From Baffinella frigidus (lineage: Eukaryota; Cryptophyceae; Cryptomonadales; Baffinellaceae): DNA of 10,268 nt. Under the pieces are notes generated by a model. It worked only from the letters and a program-made list of their open reading frames with translations, was not told where the DNA came from and searched no databases. Position numbers and translations under genes: made by a program. Every line of letters begins with the position of its first letter. Positions within the stretch are counted from its first letter, which is position 1. Below are positions 1-5,879 of this stretch, piece after piece. The stretch lies in assembly GCA_026770585.1 (NCBI GenBank), contig MU646355.1, forward strand, positions 56,322 through 66,589, given 5' to 3'.

Positions 1-90
1 TAGGGTTTAGGGTTTAGGGTTTAGGGTTTAGGGTTTAGGGTTTAGGGTTTAGGGTTTAGGGTTTAGGGTTTAGGGTTTAGGGTTTAGGGT
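1..90 (+). repeat. Telomeric array (TTTAGGG)n
   Basis: About thirteen uninterrupted, perfect TTTAGGG heptamers. This is the plant/algal-type telomere repeat, also found in several protist groups. The G-rich strand reads left to right. A true left chromosome end would show CCCTAAA on this strand, so the array is inverted for a left terminus. It is either interstitial, an orientation artefact, or the edge of a larger rightward-pointing structure. It ends abruptly in a G-run at 89-96. Confidence 0.97.
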
Positions 91-501
91 GGGGGGTGAC
101 GTTCCCAGAGGGAGTGCGTTCAGGGTTATAGGTTAGAGGGCAATGCACTGCAGATTTTGTATTAGTCAACTTTGAAAAATGTTGGAGAGAGGTGCAGTAA
201 AATGGACGCCACTATGGCGTCCGGGATTGTTAAGTGGACAGTTTCAAGAGGAGGTTGACTTGAGCAAAAAAACCTGGCTAGCAGTGCAACGGATAATTTC
301 TATTAGATGGACTGTATCCGTGAAGCCCCCGCTGGCTGCTAAGTGGAGGGGGACTCGCCACGTAGCCGTGCATTTCGTCCGGGGAGAGTCACCAAATCTC
401 AATTTCAGCTTGTTGGCTTTCAGGTAGGCTTTTGTTCGATTTCGAACCGCCCAGGCGGAAAATGGCTCATCACACATCCTTGATTTGGTCTACTTCGGAG
501 G
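91..501. other. Non-coding subtelomeric DNA with short hairpins
   Basis: No convincing gene is seen. The longest open frames (82 and 77 codons on opposite strands) overlap each other and look like chance. Perfect small inverted repeats occur at 204-222 (GGACGCC, 5-nt loop), 434-447 (GTTCGA, 2-nt loop) and directly beside it at 447-458 (CCGCC, 2-nt loop). A partial copy of the 58-bp repeat found at 631 and 860 lies at 370-390. Confidence 0.6.
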
Positions 502-606
502 GCTTGTTCCCCGGGTTTTGTATCACTCAACTCAAGGCTCAAGGGCCTCATTTAGGACCTGTGTCGAGAGTAATAAAGAAGAAGAAGAAGAAGCTTGTTC
601 CCCGGG
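502..606 (+). mobile_element. Short non-LTR retroelement (SINE-like) with 14-bp target duplication
   Basis: A 77-bp insert (516-592) is bracketed by perfect 14-bp direct repeats GCTTGTTCCCCGGG at 502-515 and 593-606. The insert ends in AATAAA followed by a (GAA)n tail. A target duplication of this length plus a simple-repeat 3' tail is the known signature of target-primed reverse transcription by LINEs and SINEs. A related copy lies at 2365-2436 and begins at the same TATCACTCAACTCAAGG point. That favours a defined short element over a random 5' truncation, but two copies cannot prove it. No coding capacity is present. The family is unknown. Confidence 0.7.
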
Positions 607-630
607 GGAAACTCACCAAGCTGCCGAAGT

Positions 631-688
631 GCATTTCGTCAGGGGAGAGTCTGCATTCCCAGGGGGGGCTCTGCCGGGGTGGAGGGTT
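631..688 (+). repeat. 58-bp dispersed repeat, copy 1
   Basis: It begins GCATTTCGTCAGGGGAGAG, contains a CAGGGGGGG tract and ends in GGTGGAGGGTT, where telomere-like DNA starts. It matches 860-916 nearly base for base. Its first 21 bases also resemble 370-390. Each full copy is the left border of a G-strand telomeric block, so repeat plus array behaves as one duplicated unit. Confidence 0.85.
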
Positions 689-859
689 GAGAGTTTAGGG
701 TTTAGGGTTTGGGGTTTGGGGTTTGGGGTTCAGAGTTTAGGGGCTAGGGTTTCAGGATTCAGGGTTTAGGGTTTCACGGCAGCGCTCGGCGAGACACTAA
801 ACCCAAAACCCTAAACCCTGAAACCTAAACCCTGAACCCTAAACCCTAAACCCTAAACC
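684..859. repeat. Head-to-head inverted telomeric repeats
   Basis: G-strand heptamers (TTTAGGG, TTTGGGG, TTCAGGG) run from 684 to 775. After about 20 non-telomeric bases, the only C-strand array in the window (CCCTAAA with CCCTGAA variants) runs from 796 to 859. The order G-strand then C-strand is the arrangement expected of an end-to-end telomere fusion or a local inversion. The two halves share the order of variant heptamers (TTCAGGG, TTTCAGG) when one is reverse-complemented, so they may be inverted copies of one block. Confidence 0.85.
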
Positions 860-916
860 GCATTTTGTCAGGGGAGAGTCTGCATTCCCAGGGGGGGCTC
901 TGCCGGGGTGGAGGGT
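860..916 (+). repeat. 58-bp dispersed repeat, copy 2
   Basis: Near-identical to 631-688, with one change early on (GCATTTTGTC instead of GCATTTCGTC). It follows directly on the C-strand telomeric block and again leads into G-strand telomere-like DNA. Confidence 0.85.
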
Positions 917-1236
917 TTAGGGTGTGGGGTATAGGGTTTGGGGTATAGGGTTTGGGGTTTAGGGCTGAGGGTTTAGGGGTTGGGGTTGGGGTGTAGGGGT
1001 TAGGGTTTAGGGTTTGGGGTTGGGGTTTAGGGTTTGGGGTTTGGGGTTTAGGGGTTAGGGTTTAGGGTTTAGGGTGTGGGGGTTCGGGGTTAGGGGTTGG
1101 GGGTTAGGTTTTAGGGTTTAGGTTTTAGGGGTTAGGGGTTAGGGGTTAGGGGTTAGGGTTTAGGGGTTAGGGTTGCGGGTTTCGGGTTTCGGGTTTAGGG
1201 GTTATGGGTCAGGGGTTAGGGTTCAGGGTAGGACCT
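917..1236 (+). repeat. Degenerate telomere-like DNA
   Basis: A mixture of 6- to 8-base variants of TTTAGGG, including TTTGGGG, TTAGGGG (a clean run near 1130-1165) and TTTCGGG, all with the G-rich strand on +. No gene is present. The G-runs could form G-quadruplexes; this is inferred from composition only. Confidence 0.9.
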
Positions 1237-1471
1237 CTCGCATTTCGCGTTCTTGATTCGCCTTGCTGATACTATACCTGCTTGTGCTTCAGGCTTTAGG
1301 CTTATGGCTCAAACCTGAGCAGAAAATCCCTTCCTAGCCCGCTGTGTGGCTGTCTCGTGCTGCCATTTTCTCAAATTTTCACCACTCGAGGTCCCACCGC
1401 TCGCATCTTGCGTTCTTGGTTTGTCTTGCTGGTGCTATACGTGCTGGGTTTTAGCGTTTAGTTTTATGGCT
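1237..1471 (+). repeat. Diverged direct duplication (1237-1309 and 1400-1471)
   Basis: Two blocks 163 bp apart share CTCGCATnTnGCGTTCTTG, then a CTTGCTGnTnCTATAC segment, and both end at TTATGGCT. Between them lies unique DNA that includes TAGCCCGCTGTGTGGCTG at 1335-1352, which recurs at 8097-8114. No gene is seen. Confidence 0.75.
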
Positions 1472-1602
1472 TTAGGGTTTAACGACGGAGACTCACAGAG
1501 TGTATGGTTTAGATCGATGGCTTTAGGTTGAAGGGCCGGAGACTCGCAGGATTTGGGGTTTAGGTTTATGGCTTTAGGGTTTAACGCAGGAGACTCACAG
1601 GG
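1466..1602 (+). repeat. 51-bp tandem repeat, about 2.7 units
   Basis: Units start with ATGGCTTTAGG at 1466, 1517 and 1568, an exact 51-bp spacing. Each carries GGAGACTC about 25 bases in and returns to a telomere-like heptamer. The unit probably grew from telomere-like DNA. Confidence 0.85.
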
Positions 1603-1688
1603 TTGAGGGTTGAGGGTTTAGGGGTTGGCACCAGACAGTGACTGCAAATTCGAGCTCCGTCGGATCTATGCGCCCGTTGATAATTCCG

Positions 1689-1926
1689 TCCTGCTCAGGG
1701 AAGTTGTGTCAAGGGTTTCGTCCTGCTCAGGGAAGTTGTGTCAAGATCCTGCACAGGGAAGTTAATGTCAAGGGTTTCCTGCACAGGGAAGTTATGTCAA
1801 GGTCCTGCTCAGGGAAGTTATATCATTCCTGCACAGGGAAGTTATGTCATTCCTGTACAGGGAAGTTACGTCATTCCTGCGCAGGCAAGTTATGTCAAGG
1901 TCCTGCACAGGGAAGTTATGTCAAGG
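1689..1926 (+). repeat. Nine-unit minisatellite, 24-32 bp units
   Basis: Units begin TCCTGCaCAGGGAAGTTATG and start at 1689, 1721, 1747, 1777, 1803, 1827, 1851, 1875 and 1901. Spacings are 32, 26, 30, 26, 24, 24, 24 and 26. The longer units carry extra bases resembling AAGGGTTT, a telomere-like fragment, between repeats. The array re-enters telomere-like DNA at its right end. There are no unique spacers, so it is not a CRISPR array. Confidence 0.92.
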
Positions 1927-2026
1927 GTTCAGGGTTTAAGGTTTAGGATTTAAGGTTCAGGGTGTAGGCTCAACACGAGGGAGTTAATCCTACAGATCGA
2001 AAGCTGATACGGGGTTTAGGGTTCCC

Positions 2027-2211
2027 CTCGAGAATGCTAGAGGGGCCTATTTACATGTGAGGTTGTAAATATTTGTACCAGGATAAGGTAAAGTAACCTC
2101 CTGACTGTGCAATTTGAGAAGAGTCACGTGACCATTCCACGAAAGTTACTACACAAATGCCCACTTTTAAAAGCACATCGGTTTTAAATAGGCCCCTCTA
2201 GAATTCTCGAG
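2027..2211. mobile_element. MITE, 185 bp, 27-bp terminal inverted repeats
   Basis: Terminal arms at 2027-2053 and 2185-2211 match at 26 of 27 positions and begin CTCGAGAAT. The interior is AT-richer and has no coding potential. Both flanks are telomere-like (GGGTTTAGGG on the left, GGTTTATGGC on the right), so it inserted into decayed telomeric DNA. No clean target duplication can be read because the flanks are themselves repetitive. The structure fits a non-autonomous DNA transposon; the superfamily is not assignable. Confidence 0.85.
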
Positions 2212-2364
2212 TGGTTTATGGCTTAGGGCATCCTGAAAAGCGATATGCATGTTGTTACGGGATGATAACACCCACCTTCTACAACCGCCCGATGAGAGAT
2301 TGCTCAGACCACCAGCCCCCCCCCCCCTCCCACGTACCAATGTAATGCGAAATCTGGTTTAAAT

Positions 2365-2436
2365 TATCACTCAACTCAAGGCGCAAGGGCCTGCCTAGGA
2401 CCTGTATCGAGAGTAATAAAGAAGAAGAAGGAGAAT
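2365..2436 (+). mobile_element. Second copy of the SINE-like retroelement
   Basis: It shares TATCACTCAACTCAAGG, AAGGGCCT, GGACCTGT and CGAGAGTAATAAAGAAG with the insert at 516-592. It ends in a shorter GAA tail that passes into AATCACCGATTTGTC. No flanking target duplication is clear, so this copy may be older or may have been moved inside a larger duplicated block. Confidence 0.65.
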
Positions 2437-2735
2437 CACCGATTTGTCAGCGGTTTCGAAGACGCGTATGAGCTCCTCGTTCGTCTCACGTTTAGGGTCT
2501 ATTGGGTCGCGCCGATTTTCTTCCCCCGGGCCCTTTCTCGCCCCAAAGTTGACGGATGCGTACCACGAATCTCGAATGTCAACTTAGGAATAGTCTGTGA
2601 CACACAGATTTGTCAGCGGTGTGTGGAAGAGGAATCACCGATTTGTGGGTGTGTGGGGGAGGGTTACCGATTTGTGCTGGGTATATGGAGGAGGAATCAC
2701 CGATTTGTCAGCGGTTTCGAAGACGCGTGTGAGCT
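2435..2735 (+). repeat. GATTTGT-containing short repeats
   Basis: The motif AATCACCGATTTGTCAGCGG followed by TTTCGAAGACGCGT occurs at about 2434 and 2696, with shorter GATTTGT-bearing versions near 2608, 2634 and 2667 spaced roughly 30 bp apart. A further copy lies near 3690. No coding gene is convincing. The block leads into the larger subtelomeric repeat. Confidence 0.7.
2545..2585. repeat. 24-nt-loop hairpin module, copy 1
   Basis: AAGTTGAC (2546-2553) pairs with GTCAACTT (2578-2585) across a 24-nt loop that starts GGATGCGTACC. The preceding CTTTCTCGCCCC and following AGGAATAGTC also resemble the other copies. Confidence 0.85.
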
Positions 2736-2738
2736 CCT

Positions 2739-3390
2739 CGTCCGTCGGACTGACCCCCTCCTGCGCCAGACACCCCGACAACTTTAGCGATCAAACTTGA
2801 CTTAAGAGGCTGTGCGTGACTTATCGGTGGATGACTTTAGCCATGACGCTTGACTTCAGAGGTCCTTTGACTTAAGAGGTCCTTTGACTTAAGAAGCCAT
2901 TCCTTACAAATCGGCGGTGTGGGGTTCTTCGTCCGTCGGACTCACCCCCTCTTGCGCCACCCCCCCCCGACAACTTTAGCGATGACACTTGACTTAAGCG
3001 GCTGTGCGTGACTTAACGGTAGAATATCATTATATTCTCAAGTGTAGAGTATTCTGGTACTCCGCGCAGCGGAGTCCTCGTCTGTCGGACAGACCCTTCC
3101 TGCCCCAGACACCCCGATGACTTAAGCCATGAAACTTGACTTAAGAAGCTGTGCCTGACGTATCGGTGGATGACTTTAGCCATGACGCTTGACTTAAGAG
3201 GTCCTTTGACTTAAGAGGTCCTTTGACTTAAGAGGCCATTCCTTACAATGACCGAAATCGGCGGTGTGGGGTTCTTTGGCCGTCGGACTGACCCCCTCCT
3301 GCGACGCCCCGATGACTTTAGCACCTAAGTGGTTGTGCTTGACTTATTTGTGGATGGCTTTAGCGATGACGCTTGACAACTTAGTGATAA
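2739..3390 (+). repeat. Complex subtelomeric tandem repeat, about four units
   Basis: Units start near GTCnGTCGGACtGACCCCCT at about 2739, 2931, 3079 and 3279, so spacing varies (about 190, 150 and 200 bp). Each contains CCCCGAnnACTTTAGC and then several GACTTAAG motifs. Units 1 and 3 contain an internal 17-bp subrepeat (GACTTAAGAGGTCCTTT) at 2852-2894 and 3191-3233. Unit 2 instead carries a different palindromic segment at 3021-3075. A partial fifth unit is at 3688-3790. No gene is seen. Confidence 0.85.
3021..3075. mobile_element. Possible small palindromic insertion
   Basis: This segment stands where the neighbouring units have the GACTTAAG subrepeats. It contains AGAATA...TATTCT (3021-3038) and a perfect stem ACTCCGC/GCGGAGT with a 3-nt loop (3059-3075). 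It could be an insertion or a replaced subunit; the boundaries are not certain. Confidence 0.35.
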
Positions 3391-3398
3391 CGCATGGC

Positions 3399-3480
3399 CC
3401 ACACAGCGGGCTACGAAGGGATCATTGGTACCAATAACTGGTTAGGATATCCGTAGGAACAACCCTACGTGCCTACGGAT
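3399..3480. repeat. Palindrome cluster
   Basis: ATTGGTACCAAT is a perfect 12-bp palindrome (3424-3435). ATCCGTAGG (3449-3457) pairs with CCTACGGAT (3472-3480) across 14 nt. The 22 bases at 3399-3420 are the exact reverse complement of 8090-8111. Confidence 0.75.
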
Positions 3481-3520
3481 GGCCTACCGAAGGGTCCCTG
3501 GAACATCCACTTGTGGGTTA

Positions 3521-3577
3521 GAAATCCCTTTGTAGTTATGGAGAAATCCCTTTGTAGTTATGGAGGAATCCCTTTGT
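3521..3577 (+). repeat. 22-bp tandem repeat, about 2.6 units
   Basis: Units starting GAAATCCCTTTGTAGTTATG begin at 3521, 3543 and 3565. The last unit breaks off at the foot of the hairpin at 3578. Confidence 0.9.
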
Positions 3578-3626
3578 ATCAGCATCTCGCTCCTAGCTGT
3601 GTGGGTGATAGGAGCGAGATGCTGAT
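3578..3626. repeat. Perfect 18-bp-stem hairpin
   Basis: ATCAGCATCTCGCTCCTA (3578-3595) and its exact reverse complement (3609-3626) flank a 13-nt loop. The stem is long and free of mismatches, so the structure is either young or maintained. It directly follows the 22-bp repeats. A small foldback element is one reading. No T-run follows, so it does not look like a terminator. Confidence 0.9.
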
Positions 3627-3687
3627 TTGATAGGCGAGATACCTCACTTGACAGGAGCGGGATATTTATTTAGTGTGTCCTATGCAT

Positions 3688-3790
3688 TTTCCGATTTGTC
3701 AGCAGTTTCGAAGACGCGTCTGAGCTCCGCATTCGTCGGACTGACGCAGGAGGCTTCCTGCGCCAGACACCTCCATGACTTAGCGAGTTT
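3688..3790 (+). repeat. Partial copy of the complex subtelomeric repeat
   Basis: It contains GATTTGTCAGCAGTTTCGAA, GACGCGT, GAGCTCC, TCGTCGGACTGA and CCTGCGCCAGACACC, in the same order as around 2700-2775. It is interrupted by a short GCAGGAGGCTT insertion. Confidence 0.8.
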
Positions 3791-3796
3791 CTTCGA

Positions 3797-4125
3797 TGAT
3801 CGTCTTAGCGGTCTTTTCGGTCTGGTGGATTTGTACCACGGGGGGGTCGATTCCCGGCGACCACTGGTACAAATCGGGGATTTGTTGTTTATCATTTAGG
3901 GGTTCAAAAATTTGCCTGGAGGGAGGAGGAAACTTCCGATCGACCCCCCTTCCCCCATGGTCGTTAGCGGTCTTTTGGGTCTGGCGGGTTTGTACTACGG
4001 GGGATCGATTCCCGGCGACCGCTGGTACAAATCGGGGGTTTGTTGTTTGGTATTTAGGGGTTTAAAGTGTTGCCTGGAGGGAGGAGAGAAACTCACGAAG
4101 CTCCTCTCGATCGAGGCCCCCCTTT
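3797..4125 (+). repeat. Two-unit tandem repeat, about 160 bp, with nested hairpin
   Basis: Units begin near TCGTCTTAGCGGTCTTTT (about 3799) and TCGTTAGCGGTCTTTT (3961). Both contain GATTCCCGGCGACC, a TGGTACAAATCGGGG segment and TGCCTGGAGGGAGGAG. In unit 1, GATTTGTACCA (3828-3838) pairs perfectly with TGGTACAAATC (3865-3875), with an inner GGTCG/CGACC stem. In unit 2 the left arm has decayed to TTTGTACTA. Open frames of up to 90 codons cross this block but are not conserved between units. Confidence 0.85.
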
Positions 4126-4154
4126 CCACCTTGGTCGTACCTCTGTAGAACCTG

Positions 4155-4360
4155 CGATTAGGGTTTGGGGTTTGGGGTTTGGGGTTTGGGGTTTGCGGTT
4201 TGGGGTTTGGGGTTTGGGGTTTGGGGTTTGGGGTTCAGGGTTCAGGGTTTAGGGTTTAGGGTTTAGGGTTCAGGGTCAAGGGTTTAGGGTTAAGGGTTTA
4301 GGGTTCAGGGTTGAGGGTTTAAGGTTCAGGGTTTAGGGTTTAGGGTTTAGGGTTTAGGGG
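4155..4360 (+). repeat. Variant telomere-like block (TTTGGGG, then TTTAGGG/TTCAGGG)
   Basis: About eleven heptamers, nearly all TTTGGGG, run to about 4230. They change to TTCAGGG and TTTAGGG mixtures to 4360. Variants are grouped, not scattered, which points to local expansion after mutation. Confidence 0.92.
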
Positions 4361-4387
4361 CTGGTGGCGAGAGGGGCGGCCAGGTTG

Positions 4388-4551
4388 GTTTAGGGTTCAT
4401 AGAGGATTTTCAGGGTTTAGAGAGTTTAGGGTTCAGAGAGGATTTATAGGGGTAAGAGAGTTTAGGGTTCAGAGAGGATTTATAGGGTTAAGAGAGTTTA
4501 GGGTTCAGAGAGGATTTATAGGGTTAAGAGAGTTTAGGGTTCAGAGAGGAG
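4388..4551 (+). repeat. 36-bp tandem repeat, about 4.5 units
   Basis: GTTTAGGGTTCAnAGAGGAT starts at 4388, 4424, 4460, 4496 and 4532, an exact 36-bp period. Each unit holds one telomeric heptamer plus AGAGAGGATTTATAGGG. The last unit is truncated. Confidence 0.92.
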
Positions 4552-4555
4552 GGTG

Positions 4556-4640
4556 TGGGGGTACGTGTTTAGGGTTTAGTATTTAGGGTGTAGGGTTTAG
4601 GGTTTAGGGTTTAAGGTTTAGGGTTTAGAGTTTAAAGTAT
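4556..4640 (+). repeat. Short telomere-like block
   Basis: Mostly TTTAGGG with single-base variants (GTGTAGGG, TTTAAGG, TTTAGAG), ending just before the duplicated flank at 4643. Confidence 0.85.
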
Positions 4641-4678
4641 AGGGAGCACCGCTTCTATGTGGGGCTTATTCTCGATAT

Positions 4679-4968
4679 CCCTTAAGTTGCGAGTAAGTCC
4701 ATACGCCCTACGGTAGTGCCCTAGGACCTGCCTAGTACCTGTTGGGGGTCACTTTTGACCCCCTGGCCACTTAATCTTTCAGTGGCGAGTAGGCGCATAC
4801 GCCCTACCGTAGGGCCCCAGGACCTGCCTAGTACCTGTCGGGGGTCAATTTTGACCCCCTGGCCACTTAACCCTTAAGTGGCGAGTAGGCACATAGGCCC
4901 TACCGTAGGGCCCTATGACCTAACTAGGGCGAGTTAGGGCGAATATTCGCCCGTCCGCCACTTAAGGG
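4679..4968. mobile_element. Palindrome-rich element, 290 bp, with AT target duplication
   Basis: Terminal repeats CCCTTAAGTTGC and its partner GCCACTTAAGGG match at 11 of 12 positions. AT lies on both sides (4677-4678 and 4969-4970). The same flanking sequence without the element is present at 5478-5535, with one AT at 5511-5512. Inside are three units of about 95 bp. Each has a central hairpin: 4744-4763 (GGGGGTCA stem), 4840-4859 (GGGGGTCAA stem) and 4937-4952 (GGGCGAATATTCGCCC). A second hairpin CCCTAC-c-GTAGGG is perfect at 4802-4814 and 4898-4910 and weak in unit 1. CCACTTAA/TTAAGTGG forms a junction hairpin at 4863-4881. No coding capacity is present. It is a non-autonomous, probably MITE-like element grown by tandem duplication. 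Confidence 0.8.
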
Positions 4969-5010
4969 ATAGTGGAACCAAACCCGGTCCAGCGTCCGCA
5001 ACTTTCACGC

Positions 5011-5058
5011 TCTAAAGTTGACGGATTTGCCCCACGGGCTCAGACTGTCAACTTTAGA
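5011..5058. repeat. 24-nt-loop hairpin module, copy 2 (best stem)
   Basis: TCTAAAGTTGAC (5011-5022) pairs perfectly with GTCAACTTTAGA (5047-5058), a 12-bp stem around a 24-nt loop. GAATAGTCGTTCAAG follows, as in related form in the other copies. It lies just right of the element at 4679-4968. Confidence 0.9.
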
Positions 5059-5082
5059 ATAGTCGTTCAAGCGTCGCACGTG

Positions 5083-5228
5083 GAGGGTTAGGGTTGAGGG
5101 TTGGGGGTTGAGGGTTGAGGGTTGAGGGTTAAGGGTTGAGGGTTGATGGGTGGGTGTTGAGGGTTGAGGGTTGAGGGTTGAGTGTTGAGTGTTGAGTGTT
5201 GAGGGTTGAGGGTTGAGGGTTGAAGGTC

Positions 5229-5272
<44 letters not shown>

Positions 5273-5465
5273 AGGGTGATGGGTAAGGGTTGAGTGTTGA
5301 GTGTTGAGTGTTGAATGTTGAGTGTTGAGTGTTGAATGTTGAGTGTTGAATGTTGAGGGATGAGCGTTGAGTGTTGAGTGTTGAGTGTTGAGTGTTGAGT
5401 GTTGAGGGATGAGGGTTAAGGGATGAGGGTTGATCGCTGACTGTTCACTGTTGAGTGTTTAGGGT
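5083..5465 (+). repeat. Variant telomere-like block (TTGAGGG then TTGAGTG)
   Basis: Heptamers are mainly TTGAGGG to about 5280, then TTGAGTG and TTGAATG to about 5405, then mixed. The 7-bp register is kept throughout, so this is a telomere-derived array taken over by successive variants. Confidence 0.93.
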
Positions 5466-5477
5466 TTAGGGCTAAGG

Positions 5478-5570
5478 GAGGACCGCTTCTATGTGGGGCT
5501 TGTTCTCGATATAGTGGAACCAAACCCGAACCAGCGTCCGTAGCTCGTTGGTCGTAACCTTCACCTGAAC
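5478..5570 (+). repeat. Paralogous empty site for the 4679-4968 element
   Basis: ACCGCTTCTATGTGGGGCTT, then TTCTCGATAT and AGTGGAACCAAACCCG, run continuously here. The same sequences are split by the 290-bp element at 4647-4678 and 4971-4987. A third related stretch, starting AGGAACCAAACCCAGACGAG, lies at about 5751-5793 and shares GTAGCTCGTT and CGTAACCTTCACCTG with 5540-5566. No gene is convincing. Confidence 0.85.
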
Positions 5571-5605
5571 CGCGAAGAGGCTTAGTTTGAGGATGCATGC
5601 CATGA

Positions 5606-5655
5606 CATTTCCTTCGGGTAGCCGGTCGTTTTCGACCAGCCCCGCGAAGGAAATG
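5606..5655. repeat. Hairpin with inner stem, 50 bp
   Basis: CATTTCCTTCG (5606-5616) pairs perfectly with CGAAGGAAATG (5645-5655). Inside it GGTCG-TTTT-CGACC (5624-5637) forms a second stem. It lies between the two related AACCAAACCC segments at 5520 and 5754, so it could be a small insertion. Confidence 0.8.
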
Positions 5656-5694
5656 GCTTTTGCTCTAGCCTCGATTGGATCCCCTTCACGGTTT

Positions 5695-5850
5695 AAGATT
5701 TACGGCATACGGTCTACGGTTTACGGGTTAGGGTTGCCCCAGGAACCAAACCCAGACGAGCGTCGGTAGCTCGTTTTTCGTAACCTTCACCTGTAAGTAG
5801 AGGTTTTAAGGTTTACGGTTTACGGTTTACGGTTGCGCCGATTTAGGGGG
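5695..5850 (+). repeat. TTTACGG heptamers with a duplicated segment
   Basis: TTTACGG-type heptamers occur at about 5699-5727 and 5805-5834 on either side of the third AACCAAACCC copy. This is another telomere-length variant restricted to one place. Confidence 0.8.
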
Positions 5851-5879
5851 CAAGTAGAGGGGTTAGGGTGGTGGGAGAT

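Noticed and set aside
434-447. Possible Pol III B-box (GGTTCGAAATC on the minus strand) of a tRNA or SINE
   Set aside because: No A-box, cloverleaf arms or T-run terminator accompany it. The match is explained by a short palindrome.
1689-1926. CRISPR-like regular repeats
   Set aside because: Units are contiguous with no unique spacers, unit length varies, and the setting is a eukaryotic subtelomere.
3578-3626. Rho-independent-type terminator
   Set aside because: No following T-tract and the sequence is eukaryotic.
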